Below are positions 33,451 through 42,391 of a stretch of 55,293 nucleotides of DNA, one piece after another. A program made the translations under genes and the position numbers. The stretch covers positions 97,756 through 153,048 of the forward strand of contig DBQI01000011.1 in assembly GCA_002305165.1 (NCBI GenBank), written 5' to 3'. Numbering within the stretch: the first letter of the stretch is position 1; every line of letters begins with the position of its first letter. The DNA is from Armatimonadetes bacterium UBA1398. Lineage in GTDB: Bacteria; Armatimonadota; Zipacnadia; UBA1398. The notes under the pieces were generated by a model, which worked only from the letters and a program-made list of their open reading frames with translations, was not told the origin of the DNA and did no database searches.

Positions 33451-34821
33451 ATGCCTATCCCAAGCGCCGCAAAACGAGCTGCTGTCATCGTCGCCCTCGC
33501 CCTGTGTGCGAGTCCCCTGGCGGCCGGCGGAGACGCAGATCTGCCTGAGGGCTTCGTCCGTGGCGACGTCGTCAGCTACTCCTATGTGCCGATTCACACG
33601 TACAGGCCGGACGAGGCCATCGGCGTCCTGCCCTACCTGTGGGAGTATTACCTCATGAAATGGGACGGGAAGCATCCGCTCACCCGCTACCACGCGGAGA
33701 ACCTCCGGCGCATCGACATCGCCAGCCAGTGGTCGACGGCCATCATGCTCTATGCGCGTTATGACGAGTGGCACGACGAGCTCATCAATCTCATGCTGCG
33801 CTGCTACCGGAACCGCCAGCTGATCATCATGGCCGACTACTGGCCCGGCAAGGATGTCGAGCCGGGCGCGCCGCCCTACCAGAACCTGGCGCACATCCTC
33901 ACCACGCTGTGGGAGGGCCGTGATCGCGAGTTCGTCAGCCCCGAAGGTGATCGGGCCACCGGACTGCAGCTCATCAACAACGTCCTCGCCTGCAAGTGTG
34001 GCGATGAGGGAGAGGCCGGCCTCCGCACTGAGGGCCTTGCCCGTATCTACGCCGAGTTCGATCAGCAGATCCGCCTCCGCGAGCTCGACGGTGAGCGCCC
34101 CTTCTCCCACATCAAGGCATGGTACAACATGATCGGCTACGCCGCCCTCTACTACGACGGCGCCTACGCCGCTAGCCAGGAGGACGTCGACCTCTACGGC
34201 CGGGTCAAACTCCCCGCGAACACCCAGTGCGTCGGCGTGGATGTCTACCACTACTGGGGCCTCGACTGGAGCCCCTTCGACCCCGCCGACCTGAGCATTC
34301 CTCGGGACCGTGTAAGGGCCCACTCCGATGAGTGGCAGCGCCTCCGAACGCGGTACTACCCCGAGGGACTCAAGGTGCGAGTCGGCAAGAACAGCAGCGA
34401 CCCCGCAACCTGGGAGCCCGAGTACTGGAACGACACCCACGCCCTCATGGACGCCATCGAGTTGGCAGGCGCGGAGGGAGCGATGATGTGGTACATCGGG
34501 GTGTGCGGCCAGATCGTCGGCGCCGATCCGCCGACCTACACGACGCCCATCGAGACGATGCAGGCCTACTACGACGAGCTCAAGGCCGGTCCGTGGGCGG
34601 GACTTTCCTGGTGGGTCTTCGGGGGTGGCGGCGCCATGCAGGGCGGGCTCGACTACTACGACAGGACGCTCCTCCACAGCACTCGCGAGCACCCGGAGGG
34701 CGTTCCTTACTGCGAGGAGATGCTCGATTACTGGCACGACGCCTACGTGGAGTTCAAGAGAGGCATCTTCGAGGACGTTGTCTACGGCCAGTTCGGCCAC
34801 CTCAACCCACGGCCCGAGTGA
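33451..34821 (+). CDS. Exported protein, possibly TIM-barrel glycosidase-like
   Basis: A 456-residue protein with a signal peptide (AAVIVALALCASPLAAGG). The body is rich in aromatic and acidic residues and alternates strands and helices: IDIASQWSTAIMLYARYDEW, NRQLIIMADYWPG, CVGVDVYHYWGLDWSPFDP, AEGAMMWYIGVCGQ-like GAEGAMMWYIGVCGQ and GLSWWVFGGGGAMQGGLDYYD. This pattern suits a TIM-barrel glycoside hydrolase, but I recognise no family motif. GAGAGGGGAAG precedes the ATG. It diverges from the GH99-like gene across about 260 bases that hold no gene. Function unknown. Confidence 0.65.
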   Translation: MPIPSAAKRAAVIVALALCASPLAAGGDADLPEGFVRGDVVSYSYVPIHTYRPDEAIGVLPYLWEYYLMKWDGKHPLTRYHAENLRRIDIASQWSTAIMLYARYDEWHDELINLMLRCYRNRQLIIMADYWPGKDVEPGAPPYQNLAHILTTLWEGRDREFVSPEGDRATGLQLINNVLACKCGDEGEAGLRTEGLARIYAEFDQQIRLRELDGERPFSHIKAWYNMIGYAALYYDGAYAASQEDVDLYGRVKLPANTQCVGVDVYHYWGLDWSPFDPADLSIPRDRVRAHSDEWQRLRTRYYPEGLKVRVGKNSSDPATWEPEYWNDTHALMDAIELAGAEGAMMWYIGVCGQIVGADPPTYTTPIETMQAYYDELKAGPWAGLSWWVFGGGGAMQGGLDYYDRTLLHSTREHPEGVPYCEEMLDYWHDAYVEFKRGIFEDVVYGQFGHLNPRPE

Positions 34822-35162
34822 TCTCGTCCGCACCGAGGCTTAGGGACTCCCCCAGCGAGGGACTCGGCTCCGCGTCCTGAAGCGTCACCCTCTGCCCAGC
34901 TGGCCCAGCCGCCGCGCCGGCAGGCTGCCGTGGGCACAGCCCGCGAAAACCAGTGAGATTTTAGTCTCACTTCCGCAGATTCGATCATCCGTGGTGCGAA
35001 CATAGGGCATATCAACATCGTTGACACATCAGCGGTGGCGCGTGTGGGCGCTCCTCAAACCAGTCAGTGTGGTGGGCTGGATAGCACCTGCGCTCTCGGC
35101 GATCCGCCGCAGCTTCCTGCGTCCCCGACAACGGCAGGGAGCACAGGGCAAGGTGGCTTAGC
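34822..35162. other. Intergenic stretch with small hairpins
   Basis: No gene is evident in these 341 bases. They contain an 8-base direct repeat (agggactc at 34842 and 34858) and a 7-base-pair hairpin agtgaga-ttttag-tctcact (34952-34971) in a locally AT-richer patch. The latter could be a regulatory or operator site. TTGACA appears at about 35020, but no good -10 follows. Confidence 0.35.
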
Positions 35163-36761
35163 ATGCAACGGGCACAACGGACACGAACTAGGGTGCTGCT
35201 GGTGGCGGGGCTTATCGCTTCCGCCCTCGTCGTGGTCGGGTTGGTGGTTGTCGTCCTCGTGAGCCTCGCCGCAGGTCCGCAGCGGGGTGGGGCGCACGAC
35301 GCGACCTCCATCATCGACGCTCGCGCTTCCCTCGACTGGGCAAAGAAGCAGGCGGCAGGGACCACCCCGACAGCGACGGCCGCGGCCGCGGATGTGCCCG
35401 AGCGCCGCAGCGCTCTGGTCTCCTGCATAGACGCCCAGACCGGCGACGTGTGCGCACTCGATTCCACCACCGGCGCCCTCACTCGCTTGACGGCGTGCGG
35501 CGACGTTCACGGCTTCGCCTGGTCTCCCGACGGGGCCTGGATCGCCCTCCTGCGGGAGGAGGCTCCCCAGAGCGCGGAGCTACCGACTCTGGGCCTCTAC
35601 ATCGCTCCGGCATCGGACCCCGGCAACATGCACCGCATCGACCTCGCCTTTGGCGCCTGGTGGTCACCCGATGGGAGTCGCATCGCCTACAGCGGAGCGG
35701 ACAATACTCACGGTGAGGGCTACTTCGTCGTGAGGCCGGACGGCGGCGACCGAACGTGGCTTGGTCCGGTGTGGCTGCACGAGGACACCGGGGTCTCGTG
35801 GTCCTCTGATGGAGCGAGACTCATCTGCGGCGACGCGGAGGGGCTCTATGTGGTTCGTGCCGACGGATCTGGCCGGTCGCGCCTATTGAGTGCCGATCAG
35901 CCCCCGTGGCACGCGTGGAGACCCTACAGCAACGAGTTCGCCTTCGTAGGCGCGTACGGTGGCATCCACCTGGCCCCGGTGGCGGCGGGCCGTTCATCAC
36001 AGATCTGCGAGACCGCATCCACCGAGTCCTGGGCCATTGGGCCCCTGGCATGGGCTCCCGATGGCTCCTTGCTCGCCTTCCGCGATAGTCAGTACTTCGC
36101 GGATGCCGAAGTCGAAGGGGGCCCCGGCGGCCAGATGAGCGCCATCTTCATAGTGTCCGCAGGTGGCGAGAACCTCAAGCAAGCGACGCAATGGACGGAG
36201 CTCGGGTGGGGCGCCCAACTCGGTCTCAGTTGGGCCAACGACGGAAGGCGGATCGCCTACTGCTCCGCGGGCGAGGACGTCAGCGAGATCCACGTGCTCG
36301 ACCTGACCACGGGTGAGGACACCTGGCTCACGCGCAATCTCCAGGGGATGTTCCTGGCCCCGCGGTGGGTGCCCGCCGGTGCGCCGGGCGTCGAGCCCGC
36401 CACTGCAGACACCGCCGACGGGGTGCTCGACGCGCTCGAGGAGCACCTCCGGCATGAGTACGGCACGGAGCGGGCGTACCGCTACAGCGAATACGCGTCC
36501 GAGGATCTCGAGTGGGGGTTCACGCCAGGCCGTGAGTTGATGACGGATGTGGCGATCGGCACGCCCGCCATGTCGGGCAGGTGGGCCAGGGTCTTCTTCA
36601 TCAGTCTCATGAACAACAACTACTGGCTCGCATTCCTGCAGAAGGGGCCGAGGGGCTGGGTGGTGGTGGATCACGCCGGCCCGAAGTCGCCCGATGACTG
36701 GGCCAATCCGCTGCGAGCGGCCGGATGCCCCGAGCACCTTCTGGAAACCGATCTCTGGTAG
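35163..36761 (+). CDS. Membrane-anchored beta-propeller protein with NTF2-like C-terminus
   Basis: A 532-residue protein. A membrane anchor lies at residues about 10-36 (VLLVAGLIASALVVVGLVVV), with a basic cytoplasmic end. Residues about 75-410 hold TolB/WD40-type blades: GFAWSPDGAWIALLREE, AWWSPDGSRIAYSGADN, VSWSSDGARLICGDAEG, PLAWAPDGSLLAFRDSQ and LSWANDGRRIAYCSAGE. Residues about 425-532 look like an NTF2-like domain (DALEEHLRHEYGTERAYRY, later WLAFLQKGPRGWVVVDHAG). Such propellers bind proteins or peptidoglycan-associated partners in the envelope; the partner is unknown. AAGGTGG precedes the ATG by about 6 bases. It begins a run of envelope proteins to 38957. Confidence 0.7.
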   Translation: MQRAQRTRTRVLLVAGLIASALVVVGLVVVVLVSLAAGPQRGGAHDATSIIDARASLDWAKKQAAGTTPTATAAAADVPERRSALVSCIDAQTGDVCALDSTTGALTRLTACGDVHGFAWSPDGAWIALLREEAPQSAELPTLGLYIAPASDPGNMHRIDLAFGAWWSPDGSRIAYSGADNTHGEGYFVVRPDGGDRTWLGPVWLHEDTGVSWSSDGARLICGDAEGLYVVRADGSGRSRLLSADQPPWHAWRPYSNEFAFVGAYGGIHLAPVAAGRSSQICETASTESWAIGPLAWAPDGSLLAFRDSQYFADAEVEGGPGGQMSAIFIVSAGGENLKQATQWTELGWGAQLGLSWANDGRRIAYCSAGEDVSEIHVLDLTTGEDTWLTRNLQGMFLAPRWVPAGAPGVEPATADTADGVLDALEEHLRHEYGTERAYRYSEYASEDLEWGFTPGRELMTDVAIGTPAMSGRWARVFFISLMNNNYWLAFLQKGPRGWVVVDHAGPKSPDDWANPLRAAGCPEHLLETDLW

Positions 36762-37070
36762 GACGCTGGCTTGCAGGGGGAGTGGGCGTTGCTCGAACTA
36801 GCGATCTCAACGGCAGCGTTCGCCGCGGGCGCACCGCGCCGCGGAGGCTCTTCGATAGGCACCATGTCAGGCAGCATCACGTGGGCGGATGCGAAGGGGG
36901 GGACGGAGGTCCATTGCCACGCGGTGCGGCCTGGCTTTCGCTCGGCAACCTGCGGTGGCGCCACTCGACCTGTCGAGCGACACCACCGCGCACCCATCGG
37001 CAGCCTAGCTGCCACAACGGGCGCATGCGCCCTGAATAACGAACAGGCAATGATCGAAAGGGGCAACTAA
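36762..37070. other. Intergenic stretch without a supported gene
   Basis: About 309 bases. Short open frames occur on both strands but lack convincing starts or protein-like composition. Three short inverted repeats occur near the end: ctcgac-ct-gtcgag (36964-36977), ggcagc-cta-gctgcc (36999-37013) and the 14-base palindrome gggcgcatgcgccc (37019-37032). They may terminate upstream transcription or act in the leader of the next gene. Confidence 0.35.
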
Positions 37071-37676
37071 GTGTCACGAATACTTCTCGTTGCACTAGCG
37101 GTCATGCTCTTGGCGACGACCGCGGCCCTCGCCGACCCTCCAGCGGGGGCACGACAGATAACGGGGTACCAGCGAGACCCAAGCGGCCCCGGAGGCACGG
37201 TTGTCCGGCATCTGCCGGCCCAGGTCTCCGGACCCAATATGGGTACTAGTCTGGACTCGATCACCGCGCACAACGCCCCGGTGACGTACGCCGAGTACCA
37301 GCTCCTTCGTGACGGCTGGACCTGTACCAGCTCGAAGGACCGGGCCATCGGCGAGCGCAAGATCTACCAGATCCCCAGCCAGGATCACAACTACTGGGGA
37401 CCCTTCTACGGTGCGGGCATGTTCGCGACCAGAGACGTGTACGTTCGCCGGGTAGACTACCGGCGTTCGTCAACACGCGAGGCGCCCGGCCCGGACCTCG
37501 AGAAAGTCAAGCCTAGCTGGCAAGTCAACTACCGTGCGGACGATGACGAGAAGGTCGAACTCGTCTACTACTGGGCCAATGTACCCGTGCTGATCGAGAT
37601 CCATGAGGTCGAGAGCACGGTTACGCGTACCACCGTCGAGACGACCACCGAGCGCATCGGAGTGGTCGATCCCTAG
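37071..37676 (+). CDS. Small exported protein of unknown function
   Basis: A 201-residue protein starting at GTG with AAGGGG about 9 bases upstream. The signal peptide (ILLVALAVMLLATTAALA) predicts export. The mature part is polar and Tyr/Arg/Val-rich with alternating short strands (YYWANVPVLIEIHEVES near the end) and ends with a Thr-rich stretch. No family is recognised. It lies in a group of exported proteins; a hairpin follows about 40 bases after the stop. Confidence 0.6.
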   Translation: MSRILLVALAVMLLATTAALADPPAGARQITGYQRDPSGPGGTVVRHLPAQVSGPNMGTSLDSITAHNAPVTYAEYQLLRDGWTCTSSKDRAIGERKIYQIPSQDHNYWGPFYGAGMFATRDVYVRRVDYRRSSTREAPGPDLEKVKPSWQVNYRADDDEKVELVYYWANVPVLIEIHEVESTVTRTTVETTTERIGVVDP

Positions 37677-37713
37677 CTGTAGGAACGCAGGTTGCCGATC
37701 AGGGTGCGATTGC

Positions 37714-37748
37714 CCGCGCCGGGGAGGTTCCCTTCCTCCCCGGCGCGG
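37714..37748 (+). terminator. Strong hairpin terminator
   Basis: A perfect 14-base-pair stem (ccgcgccggggagg / cctccccggcgcgg) with a 7-base loop (ttccctt) lies 37 bases after the stop of the small exported protein and 27 bases before the next start. Confidence 0.75.
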
Positions 37749-37775
37749 CAGACACAGGAAAGCGGGAGTGATCAC

Positions 37776-38957
37776 GTGTTACGGCCAGCGCTTGCTCCAC
37801 TTGCAGTCCTCATGCTCGTCTGCTGGCTCCCGGTAGCTGCATGGGCCCAGGCCGACGAGGCGGCCCAGGCCCAGCCCGAGGCCTCCGCGCCGGGACCATC
37901 GAGTGTAGAGATACCCGAGTTCTTCTTGACCATCCAAGCGCCACCCGACGCGGAGGGTTGGGAGTACCTGGACGACCCCGACGCCTTCGGCTGGGACCCC
38001 CGAGTCTTCGCCGCTGGCTGGGTCCGAGCCATCGACCAAGGCCAGGCTGGGCTCTGCGTCCTCGTGCAGCGCACGGGCGCCGATTCCCGCCCCATCGAGT
38101 GGGCCGCCGCGATCCGAGTCGCGTTCGAGGCGGGCGATGGGCGATTCACCGAGGTCTTCTCCGAGGCCGTCATTGTCGGAGACGATGAGGAGATTGCGTA
38201 CGCGGGCGCTCAGGGGCCAGCTACGCTGCCGGTCGTAGGCTATGGAGACCAAGCCGGCAAGGTTCTTGTGGGTGTCGTGACCAACGGTCCGGATGTCGTC
38301 CAGGTGGTCGCCACAGGCACGCTGGATGCCGACCTGCGTTCCGAGGTAGACCGGATGATCAGCGGCCTCTCATTCTCGGCGACCGCTGAGGTCACCCGCA
38401 CGCGCGCGGCGGAAGGCGCCGAGGACGACGAGTCTGAGGACGGCGATGGGATCGGGCCGATCGAGGAGCCCCAGGACGGCATCCACCACGCCATGGCCAA
38501 CCTTATCATGCGCCTGAAGGATCTTGGCGTTGAGGCCGCGATCGAGGCTCGCATCTCCCACCTGAGCGAACTTGATGACCTGTTCAACGGCAGCCCCGAC
38601 AGCGGCTACCGCATCCCCTTCTGCCGCGCCGGGGGCAACGAGTCTCTCGTCCAGACCGTTCTCCTCGTTGAGAGCGTCTACCCGTCGCCGAAGTCCGACA
38701 GCGCTCGCGCCTGGGCTTTCCCGAGGCGTCGACTCGGCAGCGTGAGCTACCTCGCCCTCGCCGAGGACCCCTACAACGAGGAAGGCCGGGTCTTCCTGGT
38801 TCACAAGAGCCGCCTGTCCGACTACCTCGAGCGCCAGGGGGACCTGTATGTGCTGGATGGCGCCTCCAAGACCGACGCAGGCGTCTCCGTCATGAACTGG
38901 CTCGCCGCCCACGCGGAGGAGGGCTGGGAGGAGTTCGTCGACGACTTCGACGATTAG
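37776..38957 (+). CDS. Exported protein of unknown function
   Basis: A 393-residue protein starting at GTG with GGGAG about 8 bases upstream. The signal peptide is PLAVLMLVCWLPVAAWAQ. A Pro/Ala-rich linker leads into residues about 45-210, a beta-rich domain (EFFLTIQAPPDAEGWEYLDD, then VVGYGDQAGKVLVGVVTNGP). An acidic linker (EDDESEDGDG) leads to the C-terminal half, residues about 230-390, with HHAMANLIMRLKDLGVEAAI, YRIPFCRAGGNESLVQTVLL and RVFLVHKSRLSDYLERQGDL. No family is recognised. A terminator hairpin follows. Its place beside two other exported proteins suggests an envelope role. Confidence 0.6.
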   Translation: MLRPALAPLAVLMLVCWLPVAAWAQADEAAQAQPEASAPGPSSVEIPEFFLTIQAPPDAEGWEYLDDPDAFGWDPRVFAAGWVRAIDQGQAGLCVLVQRTGADSRPIEWAAAIRVAFEAGDGRFTEVFSEAVIVGDDEEIAYAGAQGPATLPVVGYGDQAGKVLVGVVTNGPDVVQVVATGTLDADLRSEVDRMISGLSFSATAEVTRTRAAEGAEDDESEDGDGIGPIEEPQDGIHHAMANLIMRLKDLGVEAAIEARISHLSELDDLFNGSPDSGYRIPFCRAGGNESLVQTVLLVESVYPSPKSDSARAWAFPRRRLGSVSYLALAEDPYNEEGRVFLVHKSRLSDYLERQGDLYVLDGASKTDAGVSVMNWLAAHAEEGWEEFVDDFDD

Positions 38958-39001
38958 GCCGCGCTGTGGCTGGACTCACGGCGGTTCACTGAATCCGATA
39001 C

Positions 39002-39027
39002 GCCCCTCGACCTGCCGGTCGGGGGGC
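39002..39027 (+). terminator. Terminator hairpin after the exported-protein gene
   Basis: An 11-base-pair stem with one G:T pair (gcccctcgacc / ggtcggggggc) and a 4-base loop lies 45 bases beyond the stop at 38957 and before the convergent HTH-TPR gene. Confidence 0.65.
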
Positions 39028-39113
39028 AGACATCGGCAGGGCCTTCGGGCCAGGGGCTCAGGATGCGGACCCGATGTGACGCGCTGGGTGGAGTGCCGGA
39101 GCGCTACGTTCCG

Positions 39114-40259
39114 CTAGCTCTCGGTGCCCCGTTCCCGGGTCCTGCACCGCTCCAGGAGGTCCTGGGCCGCCCGGAGACGCTCGGGGTCGCCGTCGCGGAC
39201 GGCAAGCTCGACGGCGGATGCCAGGTGGCTCTCCGCCTCATCCCACAAGCCTCGGTAAGCCGCCAGTCTCCCCCAGCAGAGCTGCCACAGCACCTCGTGG
39301 AGGCCGTACTCGCTGCGCCAGTGGCCGAGTCGCGCCAGATGCACCTCGGCCTCGTCGGTGCGCCCGAGGGAGAACTCCGCCTCGAAGAGGTGGATCGACG
39401 GCTCTACGCGTCGGCCATCCGGGTCCACTTCGCGCACGAGCCCCTCGTAGCGCGGGCCTGCGGCGAGGAGCGCTTGCGCCTCGGCCTCAGGCAGCGCGGA
39501 CGCAAACTGCACAGACTGGAAGTACGCGGTGCCCGCCTCGATGGGGTCGCCCGCCTCCACGGCCTCCGTGGCCAACTGGGCGAGTCGCCGCGCGCCGAGG
39601 CACGGGTCCTTCGAGCTGGCTACCGAAAAGGCGCTGAGCCGCCGCATCGTGGCGACCGAGCACTCGGGCCCAATCCTGCCGTGGCCCATGGTCAGGGCGA
39701 GATAGCTCGCGGCATCGTCGGCCATCCGCCTCATGAGGTCATACCGCGCCACCCACTGCTGTCGGTAGGCCATCCAGGCCTTGAGGAAGGCCAGGGCCAC
39801 CGTCTGCTTGTCCTGGAGCGCCCGGTCCGAGCGGGACGCGGTTCCATCTCCCAGGGCGCGCTCCAGCTCATGCTGCAGAACCACATGGTCGATGATGGTG
39901 ATGTGGTGATCGTGGGTGCTGATGGCTTCGGCGAAGGCGTCGATGTCGTGGCTGTGCACGACATCCTCCGCCTCGAAGAGCTCGTGGTACTGCCGCGCGG
40001 CGAGGGCGGCGAACACCGTCTGGCGGAAGTAGAACAGCTCCGGTCCGGTCATGCCCCGCGACTCCAGCACGCGCTCGATCGCGAGCAACTCATCGGTATT
40101 GCCGGGCGGCTGGCCTTCCTCCCACGCTCGAAGCAGATGGACCTCGACGGGCCGGCCGAGGTGCCGTGACACCGCGCGGGCCATCTGTCGCCGCGTCAGC
40201 CGCGCCCACTCCCGACGCCAGACGCGGAGAAAGGTACCCATTGTGCGTGCCGGATTCAC
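39114..40259 (-). CDS. HTH-TPR regulator-like protein
   Basis: A 381-residue protein starting at a GTG with GAGG 7 bases upstream; an ATG six codons in is possible. Residues about 10-65 resemble an XRE-type helix-turn-helix (VWRREWARLTRRQMARAVSR, then LLRAWEEGQPPGNTDELLAI). The remainder is helical, with TPR-like pairs (ALAFLKAWMAYRQQWVARYD, LARLGHWRSEYGLHEVLW, AYRGLWDEAESHLASAVELA). HTH-TPR proteins include transcription regulators controlled by peptides or partner proteins; this is inferred from architecture. The nearest genes are the exported protein at 37776 (convergent) and the GH3-like gene, so its targets are unknown. A single-gene unit is likely. Confidence 0.65.
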   Translation of the reverse strand: MNPARTMGTFLRVWRREWARLTRRQMARAVSRHLGRPVEVHLLRAWEEGQPPGNTDELLAIERVLESRGMTGPELFYFRQTVFAALAARQYHELFEAEDVVHSHDIDAFAEAISTHDHHITIIDHVVLQHELERALGDGTASRSDRALQDKQTVALAFLKAWMAYRQQWVARYDLMRRMADDAASYLALTMGHGRIGPECSVATMRRLSAFSVASSKDPCLGARRLAQLATEAVEAGDPIEAGTAYFQSVQFASALPEAEAQALLAAGPRYEGLVREVDPDGRRVEPSIHLFEAEFSLGRTDEAEVHLARLGHWRSEYGLHEVLWQLCWGRLAAYRGLWDEAESHLASAVELAVRDGDPERLRAAQDLLERCRTRERGTES

Positions 40260-40555
40260 TCAGCACCTCGGCATAGCTTAGTGCAAGGGTTTTCTCTGTA
40301 CGGTAGCCGCGTCCCTCCACCAACGAGTGCGCCATGGGACGGCGATCACTCAGGAGTTGCGCGCCTGGACCCTCTGAGCACGCCCCGGGAGGCACAGACG
40401 GGGGCCGGAGATATCGTCGTCAGGCGGCACGGCGAGCCGATGCGGCCCCGCACCTCGCGCAGTTGTGTACGTCGAGTTCAGCAGAACGCAGAGCGGTATC
40501 TCCGCGTGGTCGCCAGCTCAGCAGCAGACGCCCCAGCTTCCGTAGCTCGCCTACC
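40260..40555. other. Intergenic stretch, nothing recognised
   Basis: About 296 bases between the HTH-TPR gene and the end of the GH3-like gene. No conserved frame, RNA or strong hairpin is visible. Confidence 0.3.
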
Positions 40556-42205
40556 CTATACCTCCCACGTGAGCCCACGGCCGCTGGGGTAGGGACCCAC
40601 GGCCACGGGCAGTTTCCCGCTGGGAGCGAGGTCACCCAGAACCACCCGGAGCATGCTGGCGATCGACAGGGTGCGGTTGCCGAACCAGCCACCCTCGCCC
40701 CAGCTCGTCAGGCCGGCGGCCACCTTCGGCAGCGCGGCGACGAGGTAGGGGTTCCCATGGGACACCAGGATGACGTCGCAAACCTCAGTGAGCCGCTGGG
40801 CGAAGGTCTTGAGTGATCCCAGGGGCGCGGGGTCACCCAGACGGTTACGCTGCACCGACGCCGACAGCAGCACGATGCCGGCCGCTCGCGCCGCTTCGAT
40901 GAGTTCGCTCGCCGCTGCCTCGTCCAGGCCCTCCTCCACGGTGAGCGTCGTCGCGGCCAGAGGCACGTCGGGCAGCATGCGGCGGACCTCATCCTCCACG
41001 GTCGCCGGCAGCGGGTCGCCGACGCGTTTGGCGATGCTGATGAGCATGAGCTTCCCCGCTTGAGCGAATCGCTCGGGCGATAGAGGCAGGATGCCGTCCC
41101 GGTTCTCCATCACCGTGACCGCCTGGTCCGCGACCCGCTGGGCAACGGCCCAGTGCTCGGTGGCCCCGGCGGTCCGGGCTGCCTCGTCGGGACACACCGC
41201 GGGCCGATCGACGAGCTTCGCCTTGAACGCGGCGAGGCGCGCCAGGGACTCGTCGATCCGCTCCTCGCTCAGCCGTCCCTCGGCTATGGCTCCGAGGATG
41301 TGCTCGATGGCGGCCAACGGGTCCTTCGGCTTCAGGAGCGTGTCGTGGCCGGCCAGGAGGGCAAGAACGGCGACCTCCTCATCGCCGAAGCGCGCGCAGA
41401 CCTCGGGATACCAGAGGTCATCGCTCGTGATAACCCCTCGGAACCCAAGCCGCTGGCGGAGTTGGCCTGTGACGAGGGCGTGGCTCACGCTCGCGGGCTC
41501 CCAGTCGCCCGTGATGGAGGGAACGGCGATGTGCTCCGTCATCACGAAGTCCACGCCCGCGGTGATGGCCAGGCGGAAAGCGGCGAAGTCCTCGGCATCG
41601 ACCACGTCGGCGGGCTTGTCGATCCAGCACCACCACGGCTGCTCGGGCCCCGGCTTCACGCCACCTCGGCTGGGGAAGTGCTTCGCGGTGGTCCGCATGC
41701 CTCCGTCGTTGTAGCCGCGAACGGTGGCCTCGAGCATCGCCCCCATGAGGCGCAGGTCGCCGCCGAAGCTCCGGCCACCCTCCACCGGCCCGACCTCGGG
41801 GCAGGTGAAGTCCGCCACCGGCCCGCAGTTGAGATCGAAGCCCATGGCGCGGCCCTCCCGGCCGGCGTTGCGGGCTGCCTCATACATGAGCTGCGCCGAG
41901 CCAGCCGCCGCGAAGGCCATCTGAGGCGGCAGCTCCGTCGCGCCCTGCACCACCTGGCCCGCTCCGTTCTCCTGGTCTGCGGCGATGACGAGGGGAAGCC
42001 CCGTGGGCTCGGACGCCTCCCGCAGCGCGGCAACCAGCTTCGCGGTGTCCGCGGGCGAGACGCCCTCGTAGAACACGAACCCTCCCACGCCGGCGCGGGC
42101 GAGATCAAGCGCCTCGTCCCTATTACGGCCATCGCCGTACACGGGTGGGAACACCAACTGGGCGACCTTCGCCCGGAGCGACATCCTGCCGAGTGCTTCC
42201 GTCAC
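40556..42205 (-). CDS. GH3-family glycosidase-like protein (lacks the usual acid/base loop)
   Basis: A 549-residue protein starting at the GTG at 42205, with AAGGGA about 9 bases upstream; the frame to 42310 is probably leader. The N-terminal TIM barrel matches beta-N-acetylhexosaminidase-like GH3 enzymes: AQLVFPPVYG, LVIAADQENGAGQV, FDLNCGPVADF, GGRSFGGDL, TTAKHFPSRGGV and the nucleophile region GVITSDDLWYPEV (Asp near residue 262). Residues about 340-540 are the C-terminal domain. In NagZ-type GH3 the KHFP motif is followed by G-H-G and a D-S-H dyad; here it reads KHFPSRGGVKPG and no DSH follows, so catalysis may differ or be lost. No signal peptide is obvious, so the protein is probably cytosolic. 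Confidence 0.8.
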   Translation of the reverse strand: MTEALGRMSLRAKVAQLVFPPVYGDGRNRDEALDLARAGVGGFVFYEGVSPADTAKLVAALREASEPTGLPLVIAADQENGAGQVVQGATELPPQMAFAAAGSAQLMYEAARNAGREGRAMGFDLNCGPVADFTCPEVGPVEGGRSFGGDLRLMGAMLEATVRGYNDGGMRTTAKHFPSRGGVKPGPEQPWWCWIDKPADVVDAEDFAAFRLAITAGVDFVMTEHIAVPSITGDWEPASVSHALVTGQLRQRLGFRGVITSDDLWYPEVCARFGDEEVAVLALLAGHDTLLKPKDPLAAIEHILGAIAEGRLSEERIDESLARLAAFKAKLVDRPAVCPDEAARTAGATEHWAVAQRVADQAVTVMENRDGILPLSPERFAQAGKLMLISIAKRVGDPLPATVEDEVRRMLPDVPLAATTLTVEEGLDEAAASELIEAARAAGIVLLSASVQRNRLGDPAPLGSLKTFAQRLTEVCDVILVSHGNPYLVAALPKVAAGLTSWGEGGWFGNRTLSIASMLRVVLGDLAPSGKLPVAVGPYPSGRGLTWEV

Positions 42206-42391
42206 GCTGAGATTCCCTTCCAGCCCGCGGGGGCTGTGAGGTAATAGACCGGCCGATGAGGCCTCCCGTCCATTCGTAGGCGGCCTGACAACACCTTGCG
42301 CGCCCCCCACAGCCTCGCGCCGGGTGCGCCGTTGCAGGTCTGAACCGGAGGCGAACGAAGCACCCCCTTACTCCTCGAGGAGGTGCTTCGC

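Noticed and set aside
33340..34833. 497-codon minus-strand frame opposite the exported protein
   Set aside because: Codon-shadow composition; the plus-strand gene has a signal peptide and a ribosome binding site.
36762..36830. tRNA-like stretch on the minus strand near 36790 (GTTCGAG)
   Set aside because: The T-stem does not pair and no acceptor or anticodon arm can be formed; at best a degenerate remnant.
36671..37066. 131-codon frame on the minus strand
   Set aside because: Composition is shadow-like, it overlaps the propeller gene's 3' end and no Shine-Dalgarno is seen.
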